From NCBI RefSeq assembly GCF_000421565.1, contig NZ_ATXG01000003.1:186001-250000 (forward strand): a stretch of 64,000 nt of DNA. Reading direction: 5' to 3'. The notes beneath the pieces are model-generated. The model did not search any database and had not been told where the DNA came from. It saw only the letters and a list, made by a program, of their open reading frames with translations. Origin of the DNA: Agromyces subbeticus DSM 16689 (GTDB lineage Bacteria > Actinomycetota > Actinomycetes > Actinomycetales > Microbacteriaceae). Each line of letters opens with the position of its first letter. The stretch's first letter is position 1. Positions 42,193 through 50,161 of this stretch are shown piece by piece. Position numbers and translations under genes: made by a program.

Positions 42193-44702
42193 GGTTCGCC
42201 GACCACGACCCGCTGAACCGCACCCGGTTCCCCATCGACGAGTGGGCGCTCGTCGAGACCGAGTTCGGCGAGGCCGACATGGGCCGAACCGAGACGCTCT
42301 TCTCCGTCGGCAACGGCTACCTCGGCCTGCGCGGCAACGTCGAAGAGGGCCGCGACGGCCACGTGCACGGCACCTTCCTGAACGGGTTCCACGAGACCTG
42401 GCCGATCCGGCACGCCGAAGAGGCGTTCGGCTTCGCCCGAGTCGGCCAGACGATCGTGAACGCGCCCGACGCGAAGGTCATCCGCCTCTACGTCGACGAC
42501 GAGCCGCTCGTGCTCACGGTCGCCGAGATCCTCTCCTACGAGCGCCGGCTCGACTTCCGCCTGGGCGCGCTCAGCCGTTCGATCGTGTGGCGCACACCTT
42601 CGGGCAAGCGCGTGCTGATCACGAGCCGGCGCATGGTCAGTTTCACCGACCGGCATCTCGCGCTGATCGACTACGAGGTCGAGATGCTCGACGCCGATGC
42701 CGCAGTCACCATCTCGAGCCAGATCCTGAACCGCCAAGACGGTCGCGACGAGTACCGCTCGGGCGTGCCCGAGGCGATCGGCAGCTTCGACCCGCGCAAG
42801 GCCGAGATGTTCAACGAGCGGGTGCTGCAGCCGCGGGTGAAGCGCGCCGAGAACGGCCGGTACGTGCTCGGGTATCAGACCACGAATTCGGGCATGACGA
42901 TCGCCGTCGGCGCCGAGCACCAGATCGCGACCGAGAACGAGTACAACGAGTCGAGCTCGATCGGCGACGACCTGGCCAAGCACACGTACCGGGTGCAGGC
43001 GAAACAGGGTCAGCCGATCCGTGTGACGAAGACGATCAGCTACCACACGGCCCGCACGGTGCCGACCCGAGAGCTCGTCGACCGGTGCGATCGCACCCTC
43101 GACCGCGGGGTCGAGCAGGGCGTGGCGGCGCTGTTCTCGCAGCAGCGAGCGTGGCTCGACGACTTCTGGGCCCGATCCGATGTCGAGATCGAGGGTCAGG
43201 CGGCCATCCAGCAGGCGACCCGGTGGAACCTCTTCCAGCTGGCGCAGGCCACCGCGCGCACCGACGGCGACGGCGTCGCCGCCAAGGGCGTGAGCGGCTC
43301 GGGCTACGGCGGTCACTACTTCTGGGACAGCGAGGTCTACGTCCTCCCGTTCCTCAGCTACACGGCCCCGATCGTCGCGCGCAACGTGCTGCGATTCCGG
43401 CAACGGATGCTGCCTGCCGCCCGCGCCCGCGCGCAGGAGCTGAACCAGCTCGGAGCCCTGTTCCCGTGGCGCACGATCAACGGGCAGGAGTCGAGCGCCT
43501 ACTACGCGGCCGGCACCGCGCAGTACCACATCGATGCCGACATCTCCTATGCGTTGTGCCAGTACGTGGCCGCCACCGGCGATCAGGACTTCCTGGGACG
43601 CGGAGCGATCGACATCCTCGTCGAGACCGCTCGCATGTGGGAGGACCTCGGCTTCTGGCGGTCGAACAACACCGACGACATCTTCCACATCCACGGCGTC
43701 ACCGGGCCCGACGAGTACACCACCGTCGTCAACGACAACCTCTACACGAACGTCATGGCGCGGGCGAACCTCGCCGCCGCGGCATCCGCCGTCGACAACC
43801 TGCAGGTGCTCGACCCCGTCGCCTATCACCGCCTCGTCGAGCGCCTCGAGGTGACGCCCGCAGAGGTCGCGAGCTGGCGCCGCGCCGCCGCGCACATGCA
43901 CATCCCGTTCGACGAGCAGCTCGGCATCCACCCGCAGGATTCGCAGTTCCTCCAGAAGGAGCTGTGGGACCTCGAGAACACGCCCGAAGATCGCCGGCCG
44001 CTGCTCCTGCACTACCACCCGCTCGTGATCTACCGCTTCCAGGTGCTGAAGCAGGCCGACGTCGTGCTCGCCCTCTATCTGCAGGGCGACCGCTTCTCGA
44101 CCGAGGCGAAACGGGCCAACTTCGAGTACTACGACCCGCTGACCACCGGCGACTCGACGCTGTCGGCGGTCGTGCAGTCGATCATCGCGGCCGAGGTCGG
44201 CTACCACGAGCTCGCGGTGCGGTACTTCCGCTCCGCGCTCTTCGTCGACCTCGCCGACCTGCATCACAACGCGGCCGACGGCGTGCACGTGGCATCCACC
44301 GGCGGCGTCTGGAGCGCGCTCGTCTCGGGCTTCGGCGGATTCCGCGACCACAACGGCGTCTTCACGTTCGATCCGCGGCTGCCCGACGGCTGGTCGCGGC
44401 TCACGTTCCGCATCACCCTGCGCGGCACGCGGCTGCGCGTGACCCTCGACCCCGAATCGATCACGTTCTCGGTCGAAGCGGGCATCGAAGCGCGGGTGCG
44501 GGTGCGCGGTGTCGATGTCATCGTCACGACGGGCACGGATGTCTCGGTGCCGGTCGACGGCCAGGGGCCGCGCCTGTACGGCGCGCCCACGATGCGCGAC
44601 GTCACGGGGTCGCGCCGTTCCGACGGCACGCTGCTCACGGCGTCGATCCCGACGCTGTCGCTCGACGTGGATGAGGCCGACTCGACGATCCAGATCGACT
44701 GA
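42189..44702 (+). CDS. GH65 disaccharide phosphorylase
   Basis: An 837-aa protein, the usual length for the family. ATG 42189 overlaps the pgmB stop. The N-terminal beta-sandwich starts ETLFSVGNGYLGLRGN. The (alpha/alpha)6 barrel holds GYGGHYFWDSEVYVLPF and the general-acid glutamate in HGVTGPDEYTTVV. The phosphate-binding part includes LKQADVVLALYL, and the C-terminal jelly roll starts LPDGWSRLTF. GH65 enzymes phosphorolyse maltose, trehalose, kojibiose or nigerose; the exact one cannot be read by eye. Pairing with pgmB supports phosphorolysis rather than hydrolysis. Confidence 0.9.
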   Translation: MRFADHDPLNRTRFPIDEWALVETEFGEADMGRTETLFSVGNGYLGLRGNVEEGRDGHVHGTFLNGFHETWPIRHAEEAFGFARVGQTIVNAPDAKVIRLYVDDEPLVLTVAEILSYERRLDFRLGALSRSIVWRTPSGKRVLITSRRMVSFTDRHLALIDYEVEMLDADAAVTISSQILNRQDGRDEYRSGVPEAIGSFDPRKAEMFNERVLQPRVKRAENGRYVLGYQTTNSGMTIAVGAEHQIATENEYNESSSIGDDLAKHTYRVQAKQGQPIRVTKTISYHTARTVPTRELVDRCDRTLDRGVEQGVAALFSQQRAWLDDFWARSDVEIEGQAAIQQATRWNLFQLAQATARTDGDGVAAKGVSGSGYGGHYFWDSEVYVLPFLSYTAPIVARNVLRFRQRMLPAARARAQELNQLGALFPWRTINGQESSAYYAAGTAQYHIDADISYALCQYVAATGDQDFLGRGAIDILVETARMWEDLGFWRSNNTDDIFHIHGVTGPDEYTTVVNDNLYTNVMARANLAAAASAVDNLQVLDPVAYHRLVERLEVTPAEVASWRRAAAHMHIPFDEQLGIHPQDSQFLQKELWDLENTPEDRRPLLLHYHPLVIYRFQVLKQADVVLALYLQGDRFSTEAKRANFEYYDPLTTGDSTLSAVVQSIIAAEVGYHELAVRYFRSALFVDLADLHHNAADGVHVASTGGVWSALVSGFGGFRDHNGVFTFDPRLPDGWSRLTFRITLRGTRLRVTLDPESITFSVEAGIEARVRVRGVDVIVTTGTDVSVPVDGQGPRLYGAPTMRDVTGSRRSDGTLLTASIPTLSLDVDEADSTIQID

Positions 44703-44780
44703 TTCGCGAGTCTTCACAGCCCTTCGGGCTACCATGTCACAGTCACGGCTGAGCCGGAGTACAACTGGAACGGGAGACCT
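44703..44780 (+). promoter_or_regulatory. Promoter region of the fhaA-pknB envelope operon
   Basis: The 78-nt gap carries a small AGCCCTTCGGGCT hairpin (44719-44731), which may end the GH65 transcript. It is followed by a -10-like TACCAT (44730-44735). GGGAG (44772-44776) serves as ribosome-binding site for the fhaA GTG at 44781. Confidence 0.4.
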
Positions 44781-45530
44781 GTGGGCCTACTGGACAACTT
44801 CGAGAAGGGTCTCGAGCGAGCCGTCAACGGCGCGTTCGCGAAGACCTTCCGCTCGGGGCTGCAACCCGTCGAGATCACGTCAGCCCTCAAGCGCGAGATC
44901 GACACGAAGGCTGCGGTCGTCTCACGCGACCGCGTGCTCGTTCCCAACAGCTTCGTCGTGCGCATGGCGCGCGTCGACTTCGACCGCATGGCCGGCCTCG
45001 GCCCGGCGCTCACCGACGAACTCACCGACCTGGTGCAGAAGCACGCGGCCAGCCAGCATTTCCAGTTCGCCGGCGGCATCACGATCTCGCTCCAGCCCGA
45101 TGAAGGGCTCGCCGTCGGCATGGTGCAGGTCGACTCGCAGAACGTGAAGGGCCAGGTCGCCTGGACCCCCGTGCTCGACGTCAACGGCAAGCGCTACCCG
45201 ATCCTCAAGGGTCGCACCGTCATCGGTCGCGGCAGCGAGGCCGACATCACGCTCGACGACTCCGGTGCATCACGGCGGCACGCCGAGGTGCAGTGGGACG
45301 GCAGCCGGGCGCGCGTGCGCGACCTCGGTTCCACCAACGGGAGCCAGCTCAACGGCGCCCCTGTCAAAGAGGCGATCCTCGAACCCGATTCGGTCATCAC
45401 GATCGGCCGCTCGCGCATCGTCTTCCGCGTGCTCGCGCAGGCATCCGGCGGGGGCGGCGGCGAGGCACGCCGACGCGACCCGGCGACCGAACGCCACGAC
45501 ATGGGCGGGTTCTGGGGGCCCGGCGAATGA
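44781..45530 (+). CDS. fhaA: FhaA: DUF3662 plus FHA domain protein
   Basis: A 249-aa protein starting at GTG 44781 (MGLLDNFEKGLERAVNGAFA). The DUF3662 domain spans about 1-115 with the conserved LQPVEITSALKREID and VVSRDRVLVPNSFVVRM. The FHA domain (about 140-225) has the phospho-threonine pocket residues in GRTVIGRGSEADITLDD, SGASRRHAEVQ and DLGSTNGSQLNG. FhaA binds phosphorylated proteins such as MviN in mycobacteria and links PknB signalling to peptidoglycan synthesis. It is the first gene of the operon and overlaps fhaB by 4 nt. Confidence 0.95.
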   Translation: MGLLDNFEKGLERAVNGAFAKTFRSGLQPVEITSALKREIDTKAAVVSRDRVLVPNSFVVRMARVDFDRMAGLGPALTDELTDLVQKHAASQHFQFAGGITISLQPDEGLAVGMVQVDSQNVKGQVAWTPVLDVNGKRYPILKGRTVIGRGSEADITLDDSGASRRHAEVQWDGSRARVRDLGSTNGSQLNGAPVKEAILEPDSVITIGRSRIVFRVLAQASGGGGGEARRRDPATERHDMGGFWGPGE

Positions 45531-46084
45531 GCGAACTGACTCTTCTCGTGCTCCAGCTCGGCTTCCTGCTGCTGCTCTGGGTGTTCATCTTCGCGATCGT
45601 CTATGCGCTGCGCAGCGACCTCTTCGGGCAGCGCGTGCGAAAGCTGCAGCCCGACGCTGCAGCCGTGGCGGCACCGGCAGCCGCCTCCGCGTTCCCGAGC
45701 TCGCCCGTCCCGGCGGCTGCAGCACCCACCGCTCCGGTCGCGCACGCGCCCGCGGCATCCGGCGGCGCCAACGGCGAGCTCGCCTCGAGCGAGAACGCGA
45801 CGCGACTCGTCATCACGAGCGGCACGAAGAGCGGCGCCGAATTCCCGCTCGGGCACGACGAGATCACCATCGGTCGATCGAGCGATTCGGCCATCATCAT
45901 CCGCGACGACTACACCTCGACCCATCACGCCCGGTTGATGCAGTGGAACGGGCGCTGGATGATTCAAGACCTCGATTCGACGAACGGCACCTTCCTCAAC
46001 GGCTCCCGAGTGACCGTGCCCACCCCGATCCCGCTCGGAGCCACCGTCAAGGTCGGAGCGACGACGTTCGAGCTGCGGCGGTAG
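45527..46084 (+). CDS. fhaB: FhaB: membrane-anchored FHA domain protein
   Basis: A 185-aa protein; ATG 45527 overlaps the fhaA stop (ATGA). Residues 6-27 are a transmembrane helix (VLQLGFLLLLWVFIFAIVY), followed by an Ala/Pro-rich linker. The C-terminal FHA domain (about 100-180) has ITIGRSSDSAIII, YTSTHHARLM and LDSTNGTFLNG. The mycobacterial equivalent (FipA) is a PknA/PknB substrate that ties FtsZ to FtsQ in division. The 3-nt spacing to pstP shows co-transcription. Confidence 0.95.
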   Translation: MSELTLLVLQLGFLLLLWVFIFAIVYALRSDLFGQRVRKLQPDAAAVAAPAAASAFPSSPVPAAAAPTAPVAHAPAASGGANGELASSENATRLVITSGTKSGAEFPLGHDEITIGRSSDSAIIIRDDYTSTHHARLMQWNGRWMIQDLDSTNGTFLNGSRVTVPTPIPLGATVKVGATTFELRR

Positions 46085-46087
46085 CCC

Positions 46088-47317
46088 ATGGCGACGGTCA
46101 AGGCGAGCGCAGCGGTCTCGCATGTCGGGCGCATCCGCTCGAACAACCAGGATTCCGGCTACGCCGGACGCCGGCTGTTCCTGGTCGCCGACGGCATGGG
46201 CGGCCACGCCGGCGGTGACGTCGCGAGTGCGATCGCAACCCGTCGCATCGCCGACGCCGATGTCGACTACGACAACACCACCGAAGCCGCGGCCTCCCTC
46301 GAGGGTGCGCTGATCGCGGCGAACCGGCAGCTCGCCGCAACCGTCGCCGATCACTCGGAGCTCACGGGCATGGGCACGACGGTCAGCGCGATGCTGCTCG
46401 TCGGCGACCGCGTCGTGATCTCCCACATCGGCGACTCGCGCATCTACCTGCTGCGGTCGGGCGAGCTCAGCCAGATCTCGACCGACCACACCTTCGTGCA
46501 GCGACTCGTCGACGCCGGCCGCATCACCGCCGAAGAGGCGATGGTGCACCCGAGACGCTCGGTGCTGATGCGCGTGCTCGGAGACGTCGAGGCCTCCCCC
46601 GAGATCGACTCGATGGTGCTCGACACCCGGGCCGGCGACCGGTGGATGCTGTGCTCCGACGGCCTCTCGGGCGTCGTCTCCTTCGACGACATCCACGAGT
46701 TCATGTCGGCCGAGGCCGGTGCCAAGCAGGTCGCCGACCGCCTCGTGAAGGCCTCGCTCGACGGCGGCGCCCCCGACAATGTGACCGTCGTGATCCTCGA
46801 CATCGGCGAGCCCCCGGCCCCCGCGACCCCGCCGCTCATCGTCGGCTCGGCCGCCGCTCCGCTCGCCTTCGGCCAGCCCGAGCCGGTTCGCGGCCGCGGC
46901 ATCCGCCTCACGCCCTTCCGTCCGCACCCCGTGCAAGAGACGCACTTCGAGCCCGACTCGGCCGACTTCTTCGACGAGATCATCGAAGAAGATGCACGTC
47001 GTCGACGCCGTCGCCGCTGGATGTGGAGCTTCTGGATCGTGCTGCTCATCGGGGCGATCGTGATCACGTTCGTGCTCGGCTACCAGTGGACCCAGACTCG
47101 CTACTACGTGGGCGAGTCCAACGGCAGGGTCGCGATCTTCCAGGGCATCCAGCAAGACCTCGGGCCGATCTCACTGCACGAACTGCATACCGAGACGTCG
47201 CTCGACGTGGCCGAGTTGCGCACCTACGACCAGCAGCGGGTCGAGCAGACCATCAGCGCGGGCTCCTTCTCAGAGGCGTATCGCATCGTGCAACGGCTGG
47301 AGGACTCCGTTGAGTGA
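46088..47317 (+). CDS. pstP: PstP: PP2C-type Ser/Thr protein phosphatase
   Basis: A 409-aa membrane phosphatase that removes phosphates placed by PknA and PknB. Metal-binding motifs are RSNNQDSGY, LVADGMGGHAGG, ISHIGDSRIYLLR, CSDGLSGV and GAPDNVTVV. After the catalytic domain (to about 240) a Pro-rich juxtamembrane region leads to an Arg cluster and a single helix (about 312-335, FWIVLLIGAIVITFVLGY), then an extracellular tail of about 75 residues. It is the only phosphatase in the operon. Its last codons overlap the rodA start. Confidence 0.95.
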   Translation: MATVKASAAVSHVGRIRSNNQDSGYAGRRLFLVADGMGGHAGGDVASAIATRRIADADVDYDNTTEAAASLEGALIAANRQLAATVADHSELTGMGTTVSAMLLVGDRVVISHIGDSRIYLLRSGELSQISTDHTFVQRLVDAGRITAEEAMVHPRRSVLMRVLGDVEASPEIDSMVLDTRAGDRWMLCSDGLSGVVSFDDIHEFMSAEAGAKQVADRLVKASLDGGAPDNVTVVILDIGEPPAPATPPLIVGSAAAPLAFGQPEPVRGRGIRLTPFRPHPVQETHFEPDSADFFDEIIEEDARRRRRRRWMWSFWIVLLIGAIVITFVLGYQWTQTRYYVGESNGRVAIFQGIQQDLGPISLHELHTETSLDVAELRTYDQQRVEQTISAGSFSEAYRIVQRLEDSVE

Positions 47318-48710
47318 CGCACGCCCGGCGTCGGCGCGCACCGCGACGCCGCCAGAGGGCATCCGACGCATCCGGATGCCGCAGAAACTGCGCAACCTCG
47401 AGTTCTGGCTGCTCATCGTGGCGTGCTTCATCAACGCCGCGGCCATCGTGCTCGTGCAGCTCGGCGCGCTCGGCCGGGTCGACACGCAGCTCGTGCTGCT
47501 CGGCGCAGGCCTGTCGCTCCTCGTGTTCGGGCTGCACATCGCGATGCGCTTCGTCGCTCGCGACGCCGACCCGTTCCTGCTGCCGATCGCGACCGTGCTC
47601 AACGGCCTCGGCATCGCCATGATCTACCGCATCGACATCGCCGAGGGAGATGCCGGCTGGGAGTCGGCCGCCGTGCGCCAGATCGCGTGGAGCGCGATCG
47701 CGATCATCTGCGCCATCGCGACGATCCTCGTCATCCGCAACCATCGCGTCCTGTTCCGCTACACGTACCTCGCCGGACTCGTCGCGATCATCCTCCTGCT
47801 GCTGCCGCTCGTGCCCGGGCTCGGCCGCGAGGTGTACGGCGCCAGGGTCTGGATCGGCTTCGGTGACATCGCCACGTTCCAGCCCGGTGAGATCGCGAAG
47901 ATCGCCCTCGCCGTCTTCTTCGCGGGCTACCTCGTGCGCAACCGCGACTCGCTGTCGATGGTGGGCACGAAGTTCCTCGGCATGCAGTTCCCGCGTGCCC
48001 GCGACCTCGGGCCGCTCCTCATCGTGTGGGCCCTGTCGATGGCCGTGATCGTGTTCCAGCGCGACCTCGGCACCGCGCTCCTGTACTTCGGCCTCTTCCT
48101 CGTGATGCTCTACGTCGCCACGAGCCGGCTGTCGTGGGTCGTGCTCGGGCTGAGCCTCTTCATCGGCGGCGCCATCATCGCCAGCCAGACCCTCGACTAC
48201 GTCGGCAATCGCTTCGCGAATTGGCTCGACCCGTTCAGCGACGCGCGATTCAACGCCGACCCCGGCGGCAGCTATCAACTCGTGCAGGGCCTCTTCGGGC
48301 TCGCCAACGGCGGCTTGATCGGCACGGGCTGGGGCCAGGGCCGGCCCGACCTCACCCCCGTGCCGCAGAGCGACTACATCATCGCGAGCCTCGGCGAAGA
48401 GCTCGGGCTCGCCGGCATCTTCGCGATCCTCGCGCTCTATCTGCTCTTCGTCGCCCGCGGGTTCCGCATCGGCTTCGCCGGCCAAGACGACTTCGGCAAG
48501 CTGCTCGGCGTGGGCCTCGCGTTCGTGGTCGCGCTGCAGGTCTTCATCGTCGTCGGTGGCGTGACCCGGGTCATCCCGCTCACCGGCCTCACCACGCCGT
48601 TCCTCGCGGCCGGTGGTTCATCGCTCGTCGCCAACTGGATCATCGTGGCCCTGCTGCTGCGGCTCTCCGATACCGTGCGCAACCACCCAAGGCTGGTGAT
48701 CGACGGATGA
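47310..48710 (+). CDS. rodA: RodA/FtsW-family SEDS peptidoglycan polymerase
   Basis: A 466-aa polytopic protein with TTG start at 47310, overlapping pstP by 8 nt; no better start is seen before the conserved LRNLEFWLLIVACFI. About 12 helices are visible. SEDS features include YGARVWIGFGDIATFQPGEIAKIAL, DLGTALLYFGLFLVMLYVA and the C-terminal TGLTTPFLAAGGSSLVANWI. It polymerises glycan strands from lipid II together with the transpeptidase PbpA encoded next. The overlap with pbpA (ATGA) supports a 1:1 pair. Confidence 0.95.
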   Translation: MSDARPASARTATPPEGIRRIRMPQKLRNLEFWLLIVACFINAAAIVLVQLGALGRVDTQLVLLGAGLSLLVFGLHIAMRFVARDADPFLLPIATVLNGLGIAMIYRIDIAEGDAGWESAAVRQIAWSAIAIICAIATILVIRNHRVLFRYTYLAGLVAIILLLLPLVPGLGREVYGARVWIGFGDIATFQPGEIAKIALAVFFAGYLVRNRDSLSMVGTKFLGMQFPRARDLGPLLIVWALSMAVIVFQRDLGTALLYFGLFLVMLYVATSRLSWVVLGLSLFIGGAIIASQTLDYVGNRFANWLDPFSDARFNADPGGSYQLVQGLFGLANGGLIGTGWGQGRPDLTPVPQSDYIIASLGEELGLAGIFAILALYLLFVARGFRIGFAGQDDFGKLLGVGLAFVVALQVFIVVGGVTRVIPLTGLTTPFLAAGGSSLVANWIIVALLLRLSDTVRNHPRLVIDG

Positions 48711-50161
48711 ACCGAGAACTCAAGCGCGTCTCGATCGTGGCCCTGCTCATGTTCCTCACCCTGCTCGTCTCGTCGACGATCATCCAGTACGTGCAGGCCG
48801 AGGCCCTCGAGGCCGATTCGCGTAATTCGCGCACCCTCTACGAGAGTTACTCGATCGAGCGCGGGCCGATCCTCGTCGATGGCGAGCCCATCGCCTCGTC
48901 GCAGCCCTCCGACGACAACTACAAGTTCCAGCGGGTCTACGCCAACGGGCCGTTGTACGCGCCCGTCACCGGGTTCATCCCCGTGAACGGCGAGGCCACG
49001 GGCCTCGAGCGGTCGCTCAACGACTACCTCAGCGGGCAGTCGTCGAGCCAGTTCTTCGACTCGCTCAACCGACTGATCTCGGGCCAAGACCCGATGGGGG
49101 CCTCGGTCGAGGTCGCGATCGACCCGGTCGCGCAGCAGGCCGCATGGGACGCCCTCGGCGAGCAGTCGGGCGCCGTCATCGTCACCGAGCCGTCGACCGG
49201 CCGCATCCTCGCGATGGTCACCAAGCCCACCTACGAACCGAACACGATGGCCGTGCACGACAGCGAGCAGGTCATCGCGACCTACGAAGGTCTGCTGGCC
49301 GACCCGGGCGACCCCCTCTTCAACCGGGCCACCGGCGGCGACATGAACCCGCCCGGTTCGGTGTTCAAGCTCGTGGTCGTCGCTGCAGCGCTCGAGTCGG
49401 GCAAGTACACGCCCGAGAGCCAGCTGCCCAATCCGTCGAGCTTCACCCTGCCCGGCACCGACTCGGTGGTGCGCAACACCGAGGGCGGCGACTGCGGCGG
49501 TGGCGCCACCGTCAGCCTGGCCACGGCGCTGCGGCTGTCGTGCAACATCCCCTTCGCCGAGCTCGGCATCGAACTCGGCGACGCCGCCATTCGCGAGCAG
49601 GCCGAGAAGTTCGGGTTCAACTCGGAGTTCGAGATCCCGACGGCGACCGAGCCGAGCGTCTACCCGCGAGTGCTCGACGACGCGCAGACGGCGCTCTCGG
49701 CGTTCGGGCAGTACGAGGTGCGTGCCACGCCGATGCAGATGGCGATGGTGTCGGCCGCGATCGCCAACGGCGGCATCGTGATGAACCCGAACCTCGTCGA
49801 CCAGATCACCGCACCCGACTTCACGCCGCTGCAGGAGTTCGAGCCCCGTGAGTTCGGCCGTGCGATCAGCGAGGAGACGGCGAACACGATGGTTGGCATG
49901 ATGATCAACGGCGTCGAGAACGGTGCCGCGAGTAATGCAAGAATAGACGGCGTCAGCGTGGCCGGTAAGACAGGTACAGCGGAGAACGGCGAGAGTGACC
50001 CCTACACTCTCTGGTTCACCGGTTTTGCCCCCGCCGACAATCCTCAGTACGCGATCACAGTGCTCGTTGAGGATGGCGGGGGACTTGGTCAGGAGGGGTA
50101 CGGCAATCTCATAGCCGCACCCATCGCAAAGCAGGTACTAGAGGCGGTGCTGAACAAATGA
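48707..50161 (+). CDS. pbpA: PbpA: class B penicillin-binding protein
   Basis: A 484-aa transpeptidase; ATG 48707 overlaps the rodA stop. One N-terminal helix (VSIVALLMFLTLLVSSTII, about 8-26) anchors it. The catalytic motifs are SVFK at 218-221, SCN at 278-280 and KTGT from 421. It crosslinks peptidoglycan as partner of RodA. Oddly, the last ~80 codons (49921-50160) use many AT-ending codons (AGA, ATA, AAT, ACA, CTA) unlike the rest of the gene. The stop overlaps the kinase start (ATGA). Confidence 0.95.
   Translation: MNRELKRVSIVALLMFLTLLVSSTIIQYVQAEALEADSRNSRTLYESYSIERGPILVDGEPIASSQPSDDNYKFQRVYANGPLYAPVTGFIPVNGEATGLERSLNDYLSGQSSSQFFDSLNRLISGQDPMGASVEVAIDPVAQQAAWDALGEQSGAVIVTEPSTGRILAMVTKPTYEPNTMAVHDSEQVIATYEGLLADPGDPLFNRATGGDMNPPGSVFKLVVVAAALESGKYTPESQLPNPSSFTLPGTDSVVRNTEGGDCGGGATVSLATALRLSCNIPFAELGIELGDAAIREQAEKFGFNSEFEIPTATEPSVYPRVLDDAQTALSAFGQYEVRATPMQMAMVSAAIANGGIVMNPNLVDQITAPDFTPLQEFEPREFGRAISEETANTMVGMMINGVENGAASNARIDGVSVAGKTGTAENGESDPYTLWFTGFAPADNPQYAITVLVEDGGGLGQEGYGNLIAAPIAKQVLEAVLNK

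Noticed and set aside
41754-44735. A 993-codon open frame on the minus strand across pgmB and GH65
   Set aside because: It is antisense to two well-supported genes; stop-free antisense frames are expected at this GC content. Its product is Arg/His/Asp-rich with no domains.
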